Positions 1-10,174 of a stretch of DNA of 64,000 nucleotides are shown here, one piece after another. The position numbers and the translations under genes are program-made. A model generated the notes under the pieces. It was not told the origin of the DNA, did no database searches, and saw only the letters and a program-made list of their open reading frames with translations. Source of the stretch: RBG-16-64-13 sp963718375 (GTDB lineage: Bacteria; Actinomycetota; Thermoleophilia; RBG-16-64-13); assembly GCA_963718375.1 (NCBI GenBank), contig CAVQZD010000005.1, positions 620,001 through 684,000 of the forward strand, read 5' to 3'. Every line of letters starts with the position of its first letter. Position 1 is the first letter of the stretch.

Positions 1-1
1 G

Positions 2-3000
2 GTCAAGTGCAATGCCTGCGGCGATTGTGTCGAAGCCTGCCCCGTCGACCTACCCAACGAGTTCGACCGCAGGCTGGGCTCGCGCAAGGCCATCTACAGG
101 GCCTATCCGCAGGCCATCCCCAACGTGTTCGCCATCTCCAAGGCACCGGGCCGGGCCCCGTGCCGTACCGCCTGTCCTTCGGGCATCAACGTGCAGGGCT
201 ACGTGGCCCTCATCAGCGCCGGCAAGTTCAAAGAGGCCTACGACCTCATCTTCCAGGACTGCCCGCTGCCGGCCACCTGCGGCCGAGTGTGTCCCCATCC
301 CTGCGAGACGGCCTGCACCCGCGGCCAGGTGGACGAGCCCATCTCCATCGCCGGCCTCAAGTGGTTCGCCTATGACAAGGGCCGTCCCACCGAGGCGCCC
401 GAGAAGCTGCCGGTGCAATACGAGGACAAGGTGGCTATCGTGGGTGGCGGTCCCGCGGGACTGAGCTGCGCCCGCGACCTGGCCCAGTACGGCTATGCGA
501 CCACGGTCTTCGAGGCCCTGCCTGTGGCGGGCGGCATGCTGCGAGTGGGCATCCCCGACTACCGCATGCCCCCTGAGGTCTTGCAGCAAGAGATCGACAA
601 CATCTGCGCGCTGGGTGTAGACCTACGGGTCAACCAGCGCTGCGGCACCGACTTCACAGTGGACGGCCTCTTGGACGATGGCTACAAAGCCGTGTTCCTG
701 GCCCCCGGCCTGCACGCCAGCCTGCCCGCACCCGCCAAAGGCGACGACCTGGACGGTTGTCTGCGCGCAATCGAGTTCCTGCGTGCGGCCAACCTCGGTG
801 AGCCCCTGCCGGTCGGAGACCGCGTGGTGGTGATAGGCGGCGGCGACGTAGCCTTCGACGCCGCCCGGACGGCCTCCCGCCTCACCTCGGCGAACGGTAA
901 GGCCCCGGAGGTCACTGTGGCCTACCGTCGTACCCGCGAGGAGATGCCTGCCACCGACGACGAGATCGTGGAGGGCCTTGCTGAGGGTCTCAAGATCGAG
1001 TACCTGGCCTCCCCCGTGGAGGTCATCGGCGAGGGCGGCAAGGTGCGCGCCATGAAGTTCCAGCGCTGCCGGTTGGGCGCCCCCGACGAGGGCGGCCGCT
1101 GCAAGGCAGAGCCTATCCCCGGTGACTTCTTCGAGATCCCCTGTGACAACGTCATCTTCGCCATCGGCCAGGCCATGGTGGACGACTTCGGCAAGACCGG
1201 CGAAGGCAAGGTGCTCGACGGCGTGGCTATCGAGCGCAACGCCATCAAGGTCGACCCCGGCAGCATGGTCACCGGCCACCCCGGCGTCTTCGCCGGCGGC
1301 GACGCGGCCCCACAGGGCCCGCTGACGGCCATCGCGGCCATCGCGGCCGGGCGCAAGGCGGCCGCCAGCATCCACAACTACCTGCGCGGCAAGCAGATGG
1401 TCCCGCTGCAGCGGGAAGAGATGCCCGACGCGCGGCCCGCCGAATCTGAGCTGGCCAAGGTCGCAAAGGCGCCCCGCGAACACCTGGCCGAAGCGCCAGG
1501 CGGCGAGCGGCGCCGCAACTGGACCGAGGTCCGTACCGTGTTCACCGAGCAGCAGGCCACCGCTGAAGCCACACGTTGCCTGGACTGCGGACTCTGCAGC
1601 GAGTGCATGCAGTGCGTCAAGGCCTGCTCGCCAGGTGCGATCGTGCACGACCAGCAGGCCACTATCTTGGAGTTAGACGCCGGCAGCGTGATCCTCACAC
1701 CCGGCTTCGAGGAGTTCCAGGCGACCCGCCGCGGCGAGTTCGGCCTGGGCCGCTACGCCAACGTGCTCACCAGTGTCCAGTTCGAGCGCATGCTCTCCGC
1801 ATCCGGCCCAACCGCCGGGGAGGTACAGAGGCCTTCGGACGGCGGGGAGGTGAAGCGCATCGCCTTCGTGCAGTGCGTAGGCAGCCGCGATCCGGCCAAG
1901 GGCAGCAGCTACTGCTCGTCCATATGCTGCATGAGCGCCACCAAGGAAGCTATGGTGGCCCTGGAGCACGCTCACGGTCACGCGACTTGGACGTCTCCAT
2001 CTTCTGCATGGACGTGCGCGCCTTCGGCAAGGAGTTCGATAGCTATGTCGACCGAGCCCGCGACGAGCACGGGGTCAAATACATCCGCGCCATCCCCTCG
2101 CGTCTGGTCGAGGTACCCGGCAGTAAGGACATGCGCATCCGCTACTTCGCGGACGACGGCACCGAGACGCAGGCCGATTTCGACCTGGTGGTGCTGAGCG
2201 TCGGTATGCAGGTGCCGGAGAGCGTCCGCAAGACCGCGGCAGGCTTGGGCATGGACCTGAACGAGTTCGGCTTCGCGCAGACCGACCGCCTCACCCCCAT
2301 GGCCACCTCGCAGCCCGGTCTGTACGTGGCCGGCGCCTTCCAGGAGCCCAAGGATATCCCCGAGTCGGTGGCGCAGGCCTCGGCGGCGGCCGGATGTGTC
2401 ATGGATCAACTCGCCGAGGCGCGCGGCACGCTCATCAAGCAGCACGAGTACCCGTGGGAGCGCGACACCACCGACGAAGAGGCCCGCGTGGGCGTGTTCG
2501 TGTGCCATTGCGGCCACAACATCGCTTCGGTCATCGACGTGGAGCACGTCGCCGAAAAGGCCGCCGACATGCCCAACGTCTGCCACGCCGAGACCAGCAT
2601 CTACACCTGCAGTGACACCAACCAGCAGCACATCCTGGACATGATAAGAGAGCACCGGCTCAACCGGCTGGTGGTCGCGAGCTGCTCGCCGCGTACGCAT
2701 GAGGCCCTGTTCCAGGAGACCCTGCGCGAGAGCGGGCTCAACCAGTACCTGTTCGCGATGGCCAACATCCGTGACCAAGGCTCCTGGGTGCACAAGGACG
2801 ATCCCGAGGCCGCGACCGACAAAGCCGTGGACCTGATGTCTATGGCGGTCGCACGCGCCCGCCACCTCAAGGCACTGCAGACCGGACGCCTACCGGTGGT
2901 CCCCTCGGCCCTCATCCTGGGCGGCGGCTTGGCCGGCATGACTGCGGCGTTGGGCCTGGCCGAGCAGGGCTTCGAGGTGCACCTGGTCGAGAAGCAGCCC

Positions 3001-4171
3001 CAGCTCGGCGGCCTGCTCCGCACCCTGCGCACAACGCTCGAGGGCGCCGACGTGCAACAGTACCTGCGCGAGTTGGTGGCCAAGGTCGAAGCCCAGCCCA
3101 ACCTCCATGTCTACTTGGGCGCGACCGCCAAGACCCTTGAGGGCCACGTGGGCGACTTCCACAGCATCATCGACGTCGCAGGCGAGGAAGTGGCTGTCAA
3201 GCACGGCGTAATCATCCTCGCCACCGGCGGCCAGGAGCGCGACGACCCAGCTCTACCTCCACGGACAGAACCCCCACGTGATCACCCAGAGCAAGCTCGA
3301 AGAGGCGCTGGCCGGCGGCGGGCTGCCCGCCGAGCTGGAGGGCAAAGAGAACCCCACCGTGGTGATGATCCAGTGCGTCGAGAGCCGGAGTGCCGAGCAC
3401 GGCTACTGCAGCCGGGTGTGCTGCTCGGAGGCCATCAAGAACGCAACCGCGATCAAGGAGCGCATCCCGGGCGCCAATGTGGCCATCCTGGGACGCGACA
3501 TCCGCACCTACGGCTTCCGCGAGCTCGCCTACCAGCAGGCGCGCGAGCAGGGCGTCATGTTCGTCCGTCACGCCGACGGCGCCGAACCCACCGTGAGCGA
3601 AGAGAACGGCGCACTGCGCGTGCAGGTGCACGACACCTCCAGCGACGCTGACCTCCTGCTGAAGCCAGACCTGCTGGTGCTGAGCACCGGCATCGCCCCG
3701 GCCGAGACCAACCCGGTGCTCTCCGGACAGCTGCGCAGTGCCCTCACGGCAGACGGGTTCTTCCTGGAGGCTCATCCCAAGCTGCGTCCTGTCGACCTGG
3801 CCAATGAGGGCGAGTTCGTCATCGGTCTCTCCCACTCGCCGCGCTTCATGGACGAGACCATCGCCCACGCGATGGCCGCTGTGGGCCGCGCGGCCACCAT
3901 ACTGTCCAAGCAGTATCTGGAGATCCCCGGCCAGGTGTCGGTGGTGGACCCGACCAACTGCGTGGCCTGCGCCACCTGCGTGAAGGTCTGCCCCTACGGC
4001 GCGCCGCATATCAACGAGATCGGCAAGGCCCAGATCGAAGGCGCCATGTGCATGGGCTGCGGCAGCTGCGTGGCCTCGTGTCCCGCACGGGCGATCACCC
4101 TTCGCAACCAGGAAGACCAGGCGTTGGTCGCGATGCTCGACGAGCTACTTGTGGAAGGGGTGTCGCGATGA
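2..4171 (+). CDS. hdrA: HdrA-like protein fused to a GltD-type NAD(P)H oxidoreductase (5' partial, two frameshifts)
   Basis: The gene begins before the window. Visible domains in order: a ferredoxin motif (CNACGDCVEAC); a glutamate-synthase-beta-like module with Cys-rich helical domain, FAD site GGGPAG (about residue 148) and NAD(P) site GGGDVAF (about 280); a Cys cluster (CLDCGLCSECMQC); then two HdrA-like halves with CVGSRD, CHCGHN, CSPRTHE, a second FAD site GGGLAGM and CVESRS; and two C-terminal 4Fe-4S motifs (CVACATCVKVC, CMGCGSCVASC). Reading is in frame 2 to about 1980, frame 1 to about 3240, then frame 2 to the stop. Homology continues across both shifts, so one base is probably missing near 1979 and one extra near 3241. 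Known relatives are flavin-based electron-bifurcating or confurcating subunits in the cytoplasm. The GltD part suggests NAD(P)H as one electron partner (inference). The stop overlaps the MvhD start, so these genes are co-transcribed. Confidence 0.88.
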
Positions 4172-4683
4172 CCTCGCCCGAGACCGTGACGGACACCGAG
4201 GCTCCGAAAGCCGCGATGGTCCCCGCGACCACGCCCGGGTGGGAACCCGAGATCATCGCCTTCTGCTGCAACTACTGCGCCTACGCGGCGGCCGATCTGG
4301 CGGGTTCGCGCCGCATGCAGTACTCCACCAACGTGCGCATCATCCACACTCCCTGCACCGGCAAGATAGAGATGGAACACTTACTCGACGCCTTCCTCAA
4401 GGGCGTAGACGGAGTCCTGGTGGCCGGCTGCCTGGAGGGCGGCTGCCACTTCTTGGAGGGCAACCTGCGCGCGCGCAAGCGCACCGACCACATCCGCGAG
4501 ATGTTGGCCGAGGTAGGCATCGGGGAAGATCGGTTGAAGATGGTCAATCTCTCCGCCGCCATGGCCCCCACCTTCGTGGAGAGCGTCAACGACATGGTGA
4601 GCACAGTCAGAGCTTTGGGGCCCAGCCCGTTGAAGGGCGAGGCGTCATCGCGTCAGCACACTGAAAGTGAAGGACAGCAATGA
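4168..4683 (+). CDS. mvhD: MvhD-like iron-sulfur electron-transfer subunit
   Basis: This 171-residue protein matches the MvhD/hydrogenase iron-sulfur delta family. Key cysteines are C33, C34 and C37 (CCNYC), C63 (TPCTGK), and C88 and C93 (GCLEGGC), which bind a 2Fe-2S cluster in the family. MvhD passes electrons between a donor enzyme and the HdrA flavin. The ATG at 4168 overlaps the hdrA stop (ATGA), giving translational coupling; the longer open frame upstream is only an overlap with hdrA. The next gene is metV, as in acetogen clusters where HdrA, MvhD and MetFV form a methylene-THF reductase complex. An Ala/Pro/Thr-rich stretch of about 25 residues precedes the conserved core. No hydrogenase or formate dehydrogenase catalytic gene lies in view. 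Confidence 0.9.
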   Translation: MTSPETVTDTEAPKAAMVPATTPGWEPEIIAFCCNYCAYAAADLAGSRRMQYSTNVRIIHTPCTGKIEMEHLLDAFLKGVDGVLVAGCLEGGCHFLEGNLRARKRTDHIREMLAEVGIGEDRLKMVNLSAAMAPTFVESVNDMVSTVRALGPSPLKGEASSRQHTESEGQQ

Positions 4684-5348
4684 TAGTCGCCTCCCCCAAA
4701 TCCATCACCGAGCTCAAGGACGTCATCGAGCGTCACCAGAAGGTCCTGTTCGTGGGCTGCGGCACTTGTGTGACCGTGTGCCTGGCCGGTGGCGAGCGCG
4801 AGGTGGGCCTCGCCTCTTATGCCGTCCGCATGGCCCGCAAGCTCCAGAACCAGCCCGTCGATATCGTGCAGGTGACCATCGAGCGCCAGTGCGAGAACGA
4901 GTTCATCCAAGACCTGGCCGAGCCGGCCGCCGGCGCCGAAGCCATCGTGTCCTTCGGCTGTGGCGTGGGCGTGCAGGCCATCGCCGAGCGCTTCCCCGGC
5001 AAGCCGGTGTACGCAGGGCTCAACACTCAGTTCATGGGGACGCTCGAAGAGCAGGCCGTATGGACTGAGAAATGCCTGGGCTGCGGTGACTGCGTGCTGG
5101 CCGAGTTCGGTGGCATCTGCCCTGTGACCCGCTGCGCCAAGCGTCTGCTCAACGGCCCTTGCGGCGGCTCCACCGATGAGTCTTGCGAAGTCGATCCCGA
5201 ACGGCCCTGCGCCTGGCAGCTCATCTACGCGCGTCTCGAGAGCATCGATCAGCTCGACCGCTTGGAGGTAGAGGTGCCGGCCAAAGACTGGAGTTCTTCA
5301 TGGCACTCCGGCGCGCGCAAGATCGTGCGCAAGGAGCACAAGGTCTGA
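4680..5348 (+). CDS. metV: MetV-like methylenetetrahydrofolate reductase C-terminal-domain protein
   Basis: This 222-residue protein matches the MTHFR_C/MetV family. It carries an N-terminal GCGTCVTVC motif (C27, C30, C34), a second cluster motif CLGCGDC (C132, C135, C138), and further conserved cysteines at 147, 152 and 161 near LNGPCGG. In acetogens MetV is the zinc/Fe-S partner of MetF, the flavin subunit that reduces methylene-THF to methyl-THF in the Wood-Ljungdahl methyl branch. The ATG overlaps the mvhD stop (ATGA), so hdrA, mvhD and metV form one operon. metF is not in the window and may lie upstream of the cut edge. The protein ends in a basic tail. The family call is firm; its assembly into a complex is inferred from gene order. 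Confidence 0.85.
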   Translation: MIVASPKSITELKDVIERHQKVLFVGCGTCVTVCLAGGEREVGLASYAVRMARKLQNQPVDIVQVTIERQCENEFIQDLAEPAAGAEAIVSFGCGVGVQAIAERFPGKPVYAGLNTQFMGTLEEQAVWTEKCLGCGDCVLAEFGGICPVTRCAKRLLNGPCGGSTDESCEVDPERPCAWQLIYARLESIDQLDRLEVEVPAKDWSSSWHSGARKIVRKEHKV

Positions 5349-5380
5349 GCTACACCGGCGCGGGCGAAAACGAGCGACCC

Positions 5381-6019
5381 TTATGCGGGCACCACGCCTT
5401 GCCGCTGGTCGTCGAGGTCGTCGGGCACCAGTAGCGCCGCCAGCAACTCGACGCCGCGGTCCACGGCCGCATTGGTCGACACGCCGGGGGCCTGAAGCGA
5501 AGCCGCTTCGATCAGGGGCTGAATGTCCACTTGGATCCGGGTGAAGAGCGAAGGCCACCAGCGCTTGAGCGGCAGGGCCTTCCTGGCACCGGTGATGCGC
5601 ATGGCCAGGATAGGGGCTTGGGACTTGACCGCCATGAAGACCGCTCCCCCCGAGATGCCCGCGCGGTCGATGCCGCCTTGGGGGAACAGGGCCACGCTGC
5701 CCCCCTTCTTGAGGACCTCTATCGACGAGCGCAGAGCGGTGACTTCTTTGCCCTCCCCGTAGGCCGGGATCGCGCCCACCCGCCGGCTGAAGCCTCCGAC
5801 CAAGGGCGTCGAGAACACCCAAGGCGCAGCGAGGAAGGTCAGAGGGGGCCGGCCCATCAAGGCCACCCCGACTACGAAGGGGTCCATGAAGCTCTCGTGG
5901 TTCGCCACCGCCACCAGAGGTCCGTCCGTGGGCACGTGTTCGCGTCCCGTGACCTTGAATCGGAATAAGAGCACAAGCAACGTCCAGGTGATCTTGCGCA
6001 TGATCCTGTAGAAGAGCAT
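5381..6019 (-). CDS. plsC: 1-acyl-sn-glycerol-3-phosphate acyltransferase
   Basis: This is a PlsC/LPLAT-family protein of about 212 residues from the ATG at 6019. The catalytic HX4D box is NHESFMDP (H41, D46). The downstream FPQGG motif (usually FPEG) binds the phosphate group; the Glu to Gln change there is a mild deviation. An N-terminal hydrophobic segment (TWTLLVLLF) fits membrane association. It would acylate lysophosphatidic acid to phosphatidic acid. It is the last gene of a minus-strand group with plsY, which performs the preceding acylation step. An in-frame ATG at 6061 exists but overlaps the damaged glycosyltransferase; the shorter start matches the usual PlsC N-terminus. Confidence 0.88.
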   Translation of the reverse strand: MLFYRIMRKITWTLLVLLFRFKVTGREHVPTDGPLVAVANHESFMDPFVVGVALMGRPPLTFLAAPWVFSTPLVGGFSRRVGAIPAYGEGKEVTALRSSIEVLKKGGSVALFPQGGIDRAGISGGAVFMAVKSQAPILAMRITGARKALPLKRWWPSLFTRIQVDIQPLIEAASLQAPGVSTNAAVDRGVELLAALLVPDDLDDQRQGVVPA

Positions 6020-6836
6020 GGTGTACCTCGCATTCGACCGTTGAGGGCGACGAAGCGCCAACGCATGCCGAGCTTCTTCGTGCGCCGCGCAAGGGCCATA
6101 TCGTCCACGGGGTCGCTACGCACGGCCGCAAAGCCACCAAGAGCGTCATAGCTCTCGCGCGTGAACAGCATGAACTGACCCACGCCCATCGACAGTAGCG
6201 AACTACGGAGGCGATGAGCCAAGCCCAGCGGCAGTAACGACAGCATAGCCCAGTGCATCACGGGCAGCACCAGTCTCTCACCCCACGAACCCAGCACTTC
6301 GTGAGGCATCCCGGTCAGCATGTCGCTGCCCTCCGAGCTCTGAGTGCTCACGGCGTCGCGCAACATCTGGGGATGGTGCTCGGTGTCGGCGTCGGTGAAC
6401 AGCAGGAGCTTGCCGTTGGCTGTTTCGGCCAACTGGTGACAAGCCCAGTGCTTGCCCAGCCAGCCCGCAGGCAGAGGCCTGCCAGGACAGCACGCGCAGG
6501 CGGCCGTCCGAAGCCGCGAGGCCGGCCAGGATATCCGACGTGTCATCGGTGGAGTGATCGTCCAAGACCACGAGTTCGTAATGCGGATAGTCTTGAGCCA
6601 ACAGTGACCGCACGCAACTCTCGATGCTCAGCTCTTCGTCGCGAGCGGGCACGAGGACCGAGACCAAAGGAAGGTCCGCATCGGCGATGCGTTGCTGGCG
6701 CAGCGACATCACTGTGTCGGCGCGGTCGCCGGGAGTCCCGCCTTGCACGGCTGTGCCGATGGCCCTTGCCCTCCACCGGCTTCAAGAAGCACAAGTTGCT
6801 CAAGGCTATCAGCAGCAGGAGCCCGAGCAAGATCAC
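5872..6836 (-). pseudogene. Family 2 glycosyltransferase, frame-disrupted and C-terminally truncated
   Basis: Three minus-strand frames together make one GT2 protein. A GTG at 6836 begins a hydrophobic anchor (ILLGLLLLIALSNLCFL). A second frame (from about 6748) holds the nucleotide-sugar fold start LVSVLVPARDEE and LVVLDDHSTDDT. A third frame (from about 6490) holds LLFTDADTEHHP, GQFMLFTRESYDALGG and DDMALARRTK. The DxD-like DAD and the acceptor-side DDMALARR motif are intact, so only the frame is broken, near 6700-6760 and 6490-6500. Homology ends near 6035, where plsC begins; the usual C-terminal membrane part is absent. The third frame stays open to 5872 inside plsC, but that stretch looks non-native. 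It may be a decaying gene or carry assembly errors. Confidence 0.7.
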
Positions 6837-6920
6837 CCGCGTGCGGTCGCGCGATTCCCACGCCCATACCGCCGACGACCCGAGGCGATCGAGAAATGAC
6901 CAGGCAAGATCGCCCCACGG

Positions 6921-7544
6921 CTACCCCCTCCTGCCCTTCAGCACGGGCACCCATCCGCGGAGATCGAATGTGCCTGCAAACTCGCCGCGCTGCCTCCACG
7001 CCAGAACGCCGAAGTTGACCATCCACACCACCAGCAGAGCAAGGGGGGCGCCCACGGCCAAGAGAAAGACCCCGAAGAGGGCCATCCCGCCCACGACCGC
7101 CCAGGCGTCACCCTTCTGGACCCCGAAGCAGATGCCCATGCAGACAGCGAGCGCCAGCGGGAGCAACCATCCGGTCAACCCTATCCAGGCGCCGTAGGTG
7201 ACCGCGATGGCCTTGCCGCCGCGCCAGCCCAGGAAGGGAGAGAAGGCGTGGCCGAAGATGGGCGCGAGCGCCACGGGCACGAGGGCCCAGGTTCCGAATC
7301 CGAAGACCCAGTTCGCCAGGCCGACCGGGACGCCGGCCTTGCCTAGTTCGAGAACCAGCACGGGCACTCCCACCTTCCGCCCTGCCGCTTTGAAGGCGTT
7401 GGCCGTGCCAGGATTACCGTCACCCGCTTCGCGCACGTCACAGTGGCCCAGCCACTTGCCCAGCCAGACCGCAAAGGGCAATGAGCCGAGAACAAACGAC
7501 ACAGATGTGACCAGCATGACCGGCCAGATGTCACGCTCCCGCAT
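6921..7544 (-). CDS. plsY: Glycerol-3-phosphate acyltransferase PlsY
   Basis: This integral membrane protein of about 207 residues has the PlsY signatures: an early LGSLPFAVWLG segment, GDGNPGTANAF (glycerol-phosphate binding) and the GHAFSPFLGWRGGKAIA motif. It transfers an acyl group from acyl-phosphate to glycerol-3-phosphate, the first step of phospholipid synthesis. The start ATG at 7544 follows AGGAGA closely; a GTG at 7562 is an alternative with no ribosome site. A long internal hydrophobic stretch and the C-terminal part diverge from short PlsY proteins. It sits between a Gfo/Idh gene and the broken glycosyltransferase, with plsC downstream, making a lipid-synthesis group. Confidence 0.85.
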   Translation of the reverse strand: MRERDIWPVMLVTSVSFVLGSLPFAVWLGKWLGHCDVREAGDGNPGTANAFKAAGRKVGVPVLVLELGKAGVPVGLANWVFGFGTWALVPVALAPIFGHAFSPFLGWRGGKAIAVTYGAWIGLTGWLLPLALAVCMGICFGVQKGDAWAVVGGMALFGVFLLAVGAPLALLVVWMVNFGVLAWRQRGEFAGTFDLRGWVPVLKGRRG

Positions 7545-7591
7545 TTCTCCTGCGCTGGGCACGCAGAAGGCCGGCGCCGATGTACGAACGT

Positions 7592-8620
7592 TTACCGTTC
7601 GTAATCTTCGACCATCTCGGCTTCAAGTTCAAGCGGCGCGGCAACCCCCAGTGAGATCTGGGCTTCATCGATCATCCCGCAGGCGGCCACCGCCTCGGCC
7701 ACCGTAGTGCCCGGCGACTCGAAACCGGGGTCGAGGGTGAGAGCGGCGAAATCCTCCACGGCCTTGCGATACGGGTTGCCTGGAGCCCGCTTCACCACCC
7801 TCTCTGTGCCACCAGATTCAACTCGGATCCAGGGGGCCGACTGTTCAGTGAAGAAGTTGGGCGCAAAGATCTCTCCCTTGTCGCCGCTGATCACCAGGTG
7901 GTTGGTACGGGGGACTTGTAGCCTGGAGACGTCATAGGTCACCCGCACCCCTGAATGTACGGCCAACATGTCGCAAGCCTCTACCACGCCCTCCCGCTTC
8001 TGGCGCTTCGCGGTGGCTCCCCACACCTTGCCCGGCCCAAAGAGACCTATGGCCAGATCGATGCAATGCACCCCCGCGTCGCCCAGGCAGGTCGGACCGT
8101 TGAGATTCGGGTCCGTCTTCCACGCCGCGTTCGAGCTCTCCGGGTCCATCAGAAAGTGCCAGGCGCACGAGGCGCTGAGGACTTCACCTATCTCACCCTC
8201 TGCGATGACCTTCTTGATCTCCTGATACGTGCTCTGATGCCGCAGTTGATGCGCGACCATCACGGGTGCGCATGACTGCTCCGCAAGCTCTTGGATGGCC
8301 AAGGCGGTCGTCTCACTCAGAGCCAGCGGCTTCTCGCAAAGAGTGGGTATGCCGGCCTTCACCAGTGTCTCCAGTTGACTCCGGTGAAGAAAGGGGGGAG
8401 AACAGACCACGGCTATGTCGAACTCGGCCTCGGCGATCATGCTTTCGAGATCGGTGTAGACATGCTTGAGGCCGAAACTCTTGCCCAGCTCTCGCACCTT
8501 GGCCTCGTCGCGACCGTGCACCGCCGTCACCGCGCAGGTCTCGGAGGCCAACATCGCAGGCATCGTCCGCTTCCTGCCGGTGCCGGTGGCAGAGACTATC
8601 CCCACCCTGACTATCGCCAT
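7592..8620 (-). CDS. Gfo/Idh/MocA-family NAD(P)-dependent oxidoreductase
   Basis: This protein of 342 residues has an N-terminal Rossmann fold (VRVGIVSATGTGRKR) and the family motif CEKPLAL, whose Lys helps catalysis and cofactor binding. A C-terminal alpha/beta domain follows (GDAGVHCIDLAIGLFG), whose GDAGVHCID corresponds to the usual D-x-x-x-H active-site region. The substrate is probably a sugar, cyclitol or related polyol but cannot be fixed from sequence. The ATG at 8620 has a clear AGGGGA ribosome site; the open frame extends 11 codons further without one. It lies 48 bases upstream of plsY on the same strand, possibly the first gene of that operon. Confidence 0.85.
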   Translation of the reverse strand: MAIVRVGIVSATGTGRKRTMPAMLASETCAVTAVHGRDEAKVRELGKSFGLKHVYTDLESMIAEAEFDIAVVCSPPFLHRSQLETLVKAGIPTLCEKPLALSETTALAIQELAEQSCAPVMVAHQLRHQSTYQEIKKVIAEGEIGEVLSASCAWHFLMDPESSNAAWKTDPNLNGPTCLGDAGVHCIDLAIGLFGPGKVWGATAKRQKREGVVEACDMLAVHSGVRVTYDVSRLQVPRTNHLVISGDKGEIFAPNFFTEQSAPWIRVESGGTERVVKRAPGNPYRKAVEDFAALTLDPGFESPGTTVAEAVAACGMIDEAQISLGVAAPLELEAEMVEDYER

Positions 8621-8825
8621 GGAGCTTCCCCTTTCGCGTCGCGCGCGCCGCAAGTCACTGGAATCCCCCCAGGGCGGCCGCGCGACCGGTAGTGCTCACG
8701 AGCCATGTTCCCCAAACTCTGCCTATTTTACCGTGCCTAGTGACGAATCGGAGGACGAAGAGAGCCCCAGTCCACACGACCGGCCTGTCGCGCGACGCCT
8801 TCGACCTGCTGAGCGATCTGCCAGC

Positions 8826-9983
8826 CTAGCCCTGCTTGACCTCGGCGTACGCCCAGTCCAGCCAAGGGAAGAGCGCTTCAAGGTCTGCTTCGAGCACGGT
8901 GGCGCCGCCCCAAAGCCGCAGGCCGGCCGGCGCGTCCCGATAGGAGCCGACATCGTATGCGGCTCCTTCCGCGTCCAGGAGCGAGACGATTCTCTTGGGT
9001 ACCTTGGCCTGCTCCTCGGGTGACAGGGCCGTGAACCATTCATCCACGATCTTGAGGCAGATGGAGGTGCTGGAGCGGGTGGCGGGGTCGACCGCCAGGA
9101 ACTCCACCCAGGGGGTACGCTCCACCCAGCTCGTGACGGCAGCCAGGTTGGCTTGGCTCCTCTTCACCAACTCCGAGAGACCACCTATCGCCTCGGCCCA
9201 GCGGAGCCCGTCTAGGGCGTCCTCGACACAGAGCATCGACGGCGTGTTGATGGTGTCCGCCTCGAAGATGCCCTCGGCCAGCTTGCCCCCCTTGGTGAGT
9301 CGGAAGATCTTGGGCAGCGGCCACGGGGGCGTGTAGCTCTCTAAGCGTTCCACCGCCCGAGGGCTGAGGATGAGCATGCCGTGTTGAGCCTCGCCGCCGA
9401 GCACCTTCTGCCAGGAATAAGTGACCACGTCGAGCTTGTCGATAGGCACCTCCATGGCGAAGACCGCGGAGGTGGCGTCGCAGATGACCAGGCCCTCGTG
9501 CTCGTCGGGTATCCAGGCGGCGTCCGGCACCCGCACACCCGAGGTGGTGCCGTTCCAGGTGAAGACCACGTCGCGCGAGAAGTCGACCTGGCTCAGGTCG
9601 GGCAACTGCCCATACCCCGCGGTGAGCACGCGGGCGTCTTCCAGCTTCAGCTGCTTGGTGATATCAGAAGCCCAGGTGTCGCCGAAGCTCTCCCAAGCCA
9701 GCACGTCCACAGGGCGAGCGCCCAAGAGCGACCACAGGGCCATCTCCATGGCCCCGGTGTCCGAGGCGGGCACCAGACCGATGCGATAGTCGGCGGGGAC
9801 CCCCAGCAGCCTGCGCGATAGGTCGGAGATCTCCCTTATGCGAGCCTTCCCGTCCTTGGACCGGTGAGAGCGGCCCGTGAGCGCCCCCTCCAACGCGTCC
9901 GGCGCCCAGCCGGGCCGCTTGGAGCAGGGGCCCGAGCCGAAACAGGGGTTCTGGGGACGTATGGTCGGCTTAGTGACTGTCAT
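8826..9983 (-). CDS. serC: Phosphoserine aminotransferase
   Basis: This 385-residue class V aminotransferase matches the Methanosarcina/alphaproteobacterial type of SerC: N-terminal NPCFGSGPCSKRPGW, SHRSKDGKARI, and the PLP lysine in SWQKVLGGEAQHG. It converts 3-phosphohydroxypyruvate and glutamate to phosphoserine in serine synthesis. The ATG at 9983 follows AGAGGAGA. The length is normal for this subtype. No serA or serB is adjacent, so it appears to be transcribed alone, 205 bases upstream of the Gfo/Idh gene. Serine feeds one-carbon units into folate, consistent with the C1 genes in the window. Confidence 0.9.
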   Translation of the reverse strand: MTVTKPTIRPQNPCFGSGPCSKRPGWAPDALEGALTGRSHRSKDGKARIREISDLSRRLLGVPADYRIGLVPASDTGAMEMALWSLLGARPVDVLAWESFGDTWASDITKQLKLEDARVLTAGYGQLPDLSQVDFSRDVVFTWNGTTSGVRVPDAAWIPDEHEGLVICDATSAVFAMEVPIDKLDVVTYSWQKVLGGEAQHGMLILSPRAVERLESYTPPWPLPKIFRLTKGGKLAEGIFEADTINTPSMLCVEDALDGLRWAEAIGGLSELVKRSQANLAAVTSWVERTPWVEFLAVDPATRSSTSICLKIVDEWFTALSPEEQAKVPKRIVSLLDAEGAAYDVGSYRDAPAGLRLWGGATVLEADLEALFPWLDWAYAEVKQG

Positions 9984-10174
9984 AGATGCGCATCTCCTCT
10001 GCTGTCGGACCGCGACCGGTGTCGCTCACCGTCCATGATAGCAACCGCCGCCCTCACAAATGCTTCACACTTGACTCGCCCGATTGTGCGAAAATGCCCG
10101 ACAATGTGGCCGCGCTGCCGCGGCGGCCGACGGGTCGTTCGGCGTGAGGCCGGCCAGGAACAGGAGTGAGGCGC

